Assembly (NCBI GenBank): GCA_947447845.1
Contig: CANFNO010000215.1
Location: 1-5,798, forward strand
DNA length: 5,798 nucleotides
Reading direction: 5' to 3'
Origin: Burkholderiales bacterium
GTDB taxonomy: Bacteria; Pseudomonadota; Gammaproteobacteria; Burkholderiales; Burkholderiaceae
Shown here: positions 5,109 to 5,798 of the stretch, one piece after another
How the letters are laid out: every line of letters starts with the position of its first letter
How positions within the stretch are numbered: position 1 is the first letter of the stretch
The notes under the pieces: generated by a model
The model's database searches: none
Seen by the model: only the letters and a program-made list of their open reading frames with translations
What the model was told of the DNA's origin: nothing
Made by a program: the position numbers and the translations under genes

Positions 5109-5798
5109 TCATGAACTGCAACTGATTTCAATGCCACTGGCCCAGTCCGGCGCAAAACTGGCAAAGGCCTCATATTGTGGATGCTCGTCAAAGGGGGCTT
5201 GTAGCACCTGCAGCATAGCCTCCACCTGGCTAAAGTCTTTTTGCTTGGCGGCCCGAATGGCCAATTCGCCCAAGTGGTTGCGCAGCACGTACTTTGGATT
5301 GGCCGCCAGCATGCGCGCACTCGCGTCTGCGCGCGCATTCGCTGGATGCAGCGCTGAAAAAGCGCTTATCCAAGCATCGAATCCGTCCCGATTTAAAAAC
5401 AGGTCTCGCACGGAGTTGTCAGACGCGTCCTGCTCTCGCACCCAATGGCTTAAGCGGCGCCAGAAAATTGTGAAATCCACTGCACCCTCAGCCAAGAGCT
5501 TGAGGATTTCGTCGACCAAAGCGGGTGGCGCCTCTGCGCCTTCGGGCAAGCCCAACTTGGCCGCAAAACAGCTTGCCAGGGCCTGCGGGTACTCGGCCTT
5601 GAAGGTTTCCAACGCCGCGATTGCCTGCTCCTGCTCGTCAATCAGGGGGAGCAGCGCCTGGCCCAGGCAATACAGGTTCCAGTAGGCCACGTTGGGCTGC
5701 TTGTAAAACGCGTAGCGGCCCTGGTGGTCCGAGTGGTTACAGATATGCGCCGGGTTATAGCCATCCAGAAACTGAAACGGGCCGTAGTCAATCGTCAG
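5109..5798 (-). CDS. selO: SelO (YdiU) protein AMPylase, C-terminal part (5' end beyond window)
   Basis: The frame is open from the window edge to a TGA at 5109, giving 229 residues. Bacterial SelO has about 480-500, so roughly the N-terminal half, including the nucleotide-binding lysine and the first metal ligand, is outside. SelO is a pseudokinase-fold enzyme that transfers AMP to Ser/Thr/Tyr of redox-related proteins. The visible part opens with LTIDYGPFQFLDGYNPAH, whose DYGPF aspartate is a metal ligand in this family, followed by ICNHSDHQGRYAF and QPNVAYWNLYCLGQAL. Later come NPKYVLRNHLGELAI and PFDEHP. The protein ends in ISCSS, the conserved C-terminal Cys-Ser-Ser whose equivalent is Sec-Ser-Ser in vertebrate SelO. 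A GTG at 5690 is an internal Val codon, not the start, because the family-conserved sequence continues upstream to the edge. Confidence 0.95.
   Translation of the reverse strand: MTIDYGPFQFLDGYNPAHICNHSDHQGRYAFYKQPNVAYWNLYCLGQALLPLIDEQEQAIAALETFKAEYPQALASCFAAKLGLPEGAEAPPALVDEILKLLAEGAVDFTIFWRRLSHWVREQDASDNSVRDLFLNRDGFDAWISAFSALHPANARADASARMLAANPKYVLRNHLGELAIRAAKQKDFSQVEAMLQVLQAPFDEHPQYEAFASFAPDWASGIEISCSS

Noticed and set aside
1..5798. Mobile element, CRISPR array, phage or defence system, tRNA or rRNA
   Set aside because: No direct-repeat array, terminal inverted repeats, transposase or integrase motifs, tRNA-like cloverleaf or toxin-antitoxin pair was seen. Almost all of the window is accounted for by seven housekeeping genes.

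Overview
The window looks like ordinary chromosomal housekeeping DNA from a betaproteobacterium, most likely Burkholderiales and probably Comamonadaceae (Rhodoferax/Polaromonas-like). That placement rests on protein flavour, moderately high GC and the remembered gene order msrB-yciB-bolA-ppiC; it is an inference, not a search result. Every supported gene lies on the minus strand, so transcription runs from high to low coordinates. Both window edges cut a gene.

Right block (5798 down to about 3002), in transcription order: the C-terminal half of the protein AMPylase SelO (edge-truncated), methionine sulfoxide reductase MsrB, the inner-membrane protein YciB, a BolA-family protein, and a secreted parvulin-type peptidyl-prolyl isomerase. 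Gaps are 21 bp or less, and msrB/yciB and yciB/bolA share ATGA stop-start overlaps. The block ends in a perfectly palindromic terminator at 3002-3031. It reads as one operon with a redox and envelope-maintenance theme: SelO and MsrB in oxidative stress, BolA in iron-sulfur/glutaredoxin biology, YciB and PpiC in the envelope.

Left block (about 3001 down to 1): an intergenic leader of about 170 bp, then an NAD-type isocitrate dehydrogenase of the decarboxylating beta-hydroxyacid dehydrogenase family, and after 37 bp the U32-family 23S rRNA C2501 hydroxylase RlhA, which runs off the left edge after 585 residues. RlhA is easy to miss because it has no stop codon inside the window. The IDH leader holds a hairpin followed by seven U residues, about 20 nt before the start codon. 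The rlhA start codon abuts a 7-bp perfect hairpin that covers the expected ribosome-binding region.

I found no mobile element, CRISPR array, RNA gene, phage gene or evident new multi-gene system. The observations worth a second look are small: the two leader hairpins, a short msrB-like sequence block in the IDH leader, the missing resolving cysteine in MsrB, and the selO-msrB pairing.
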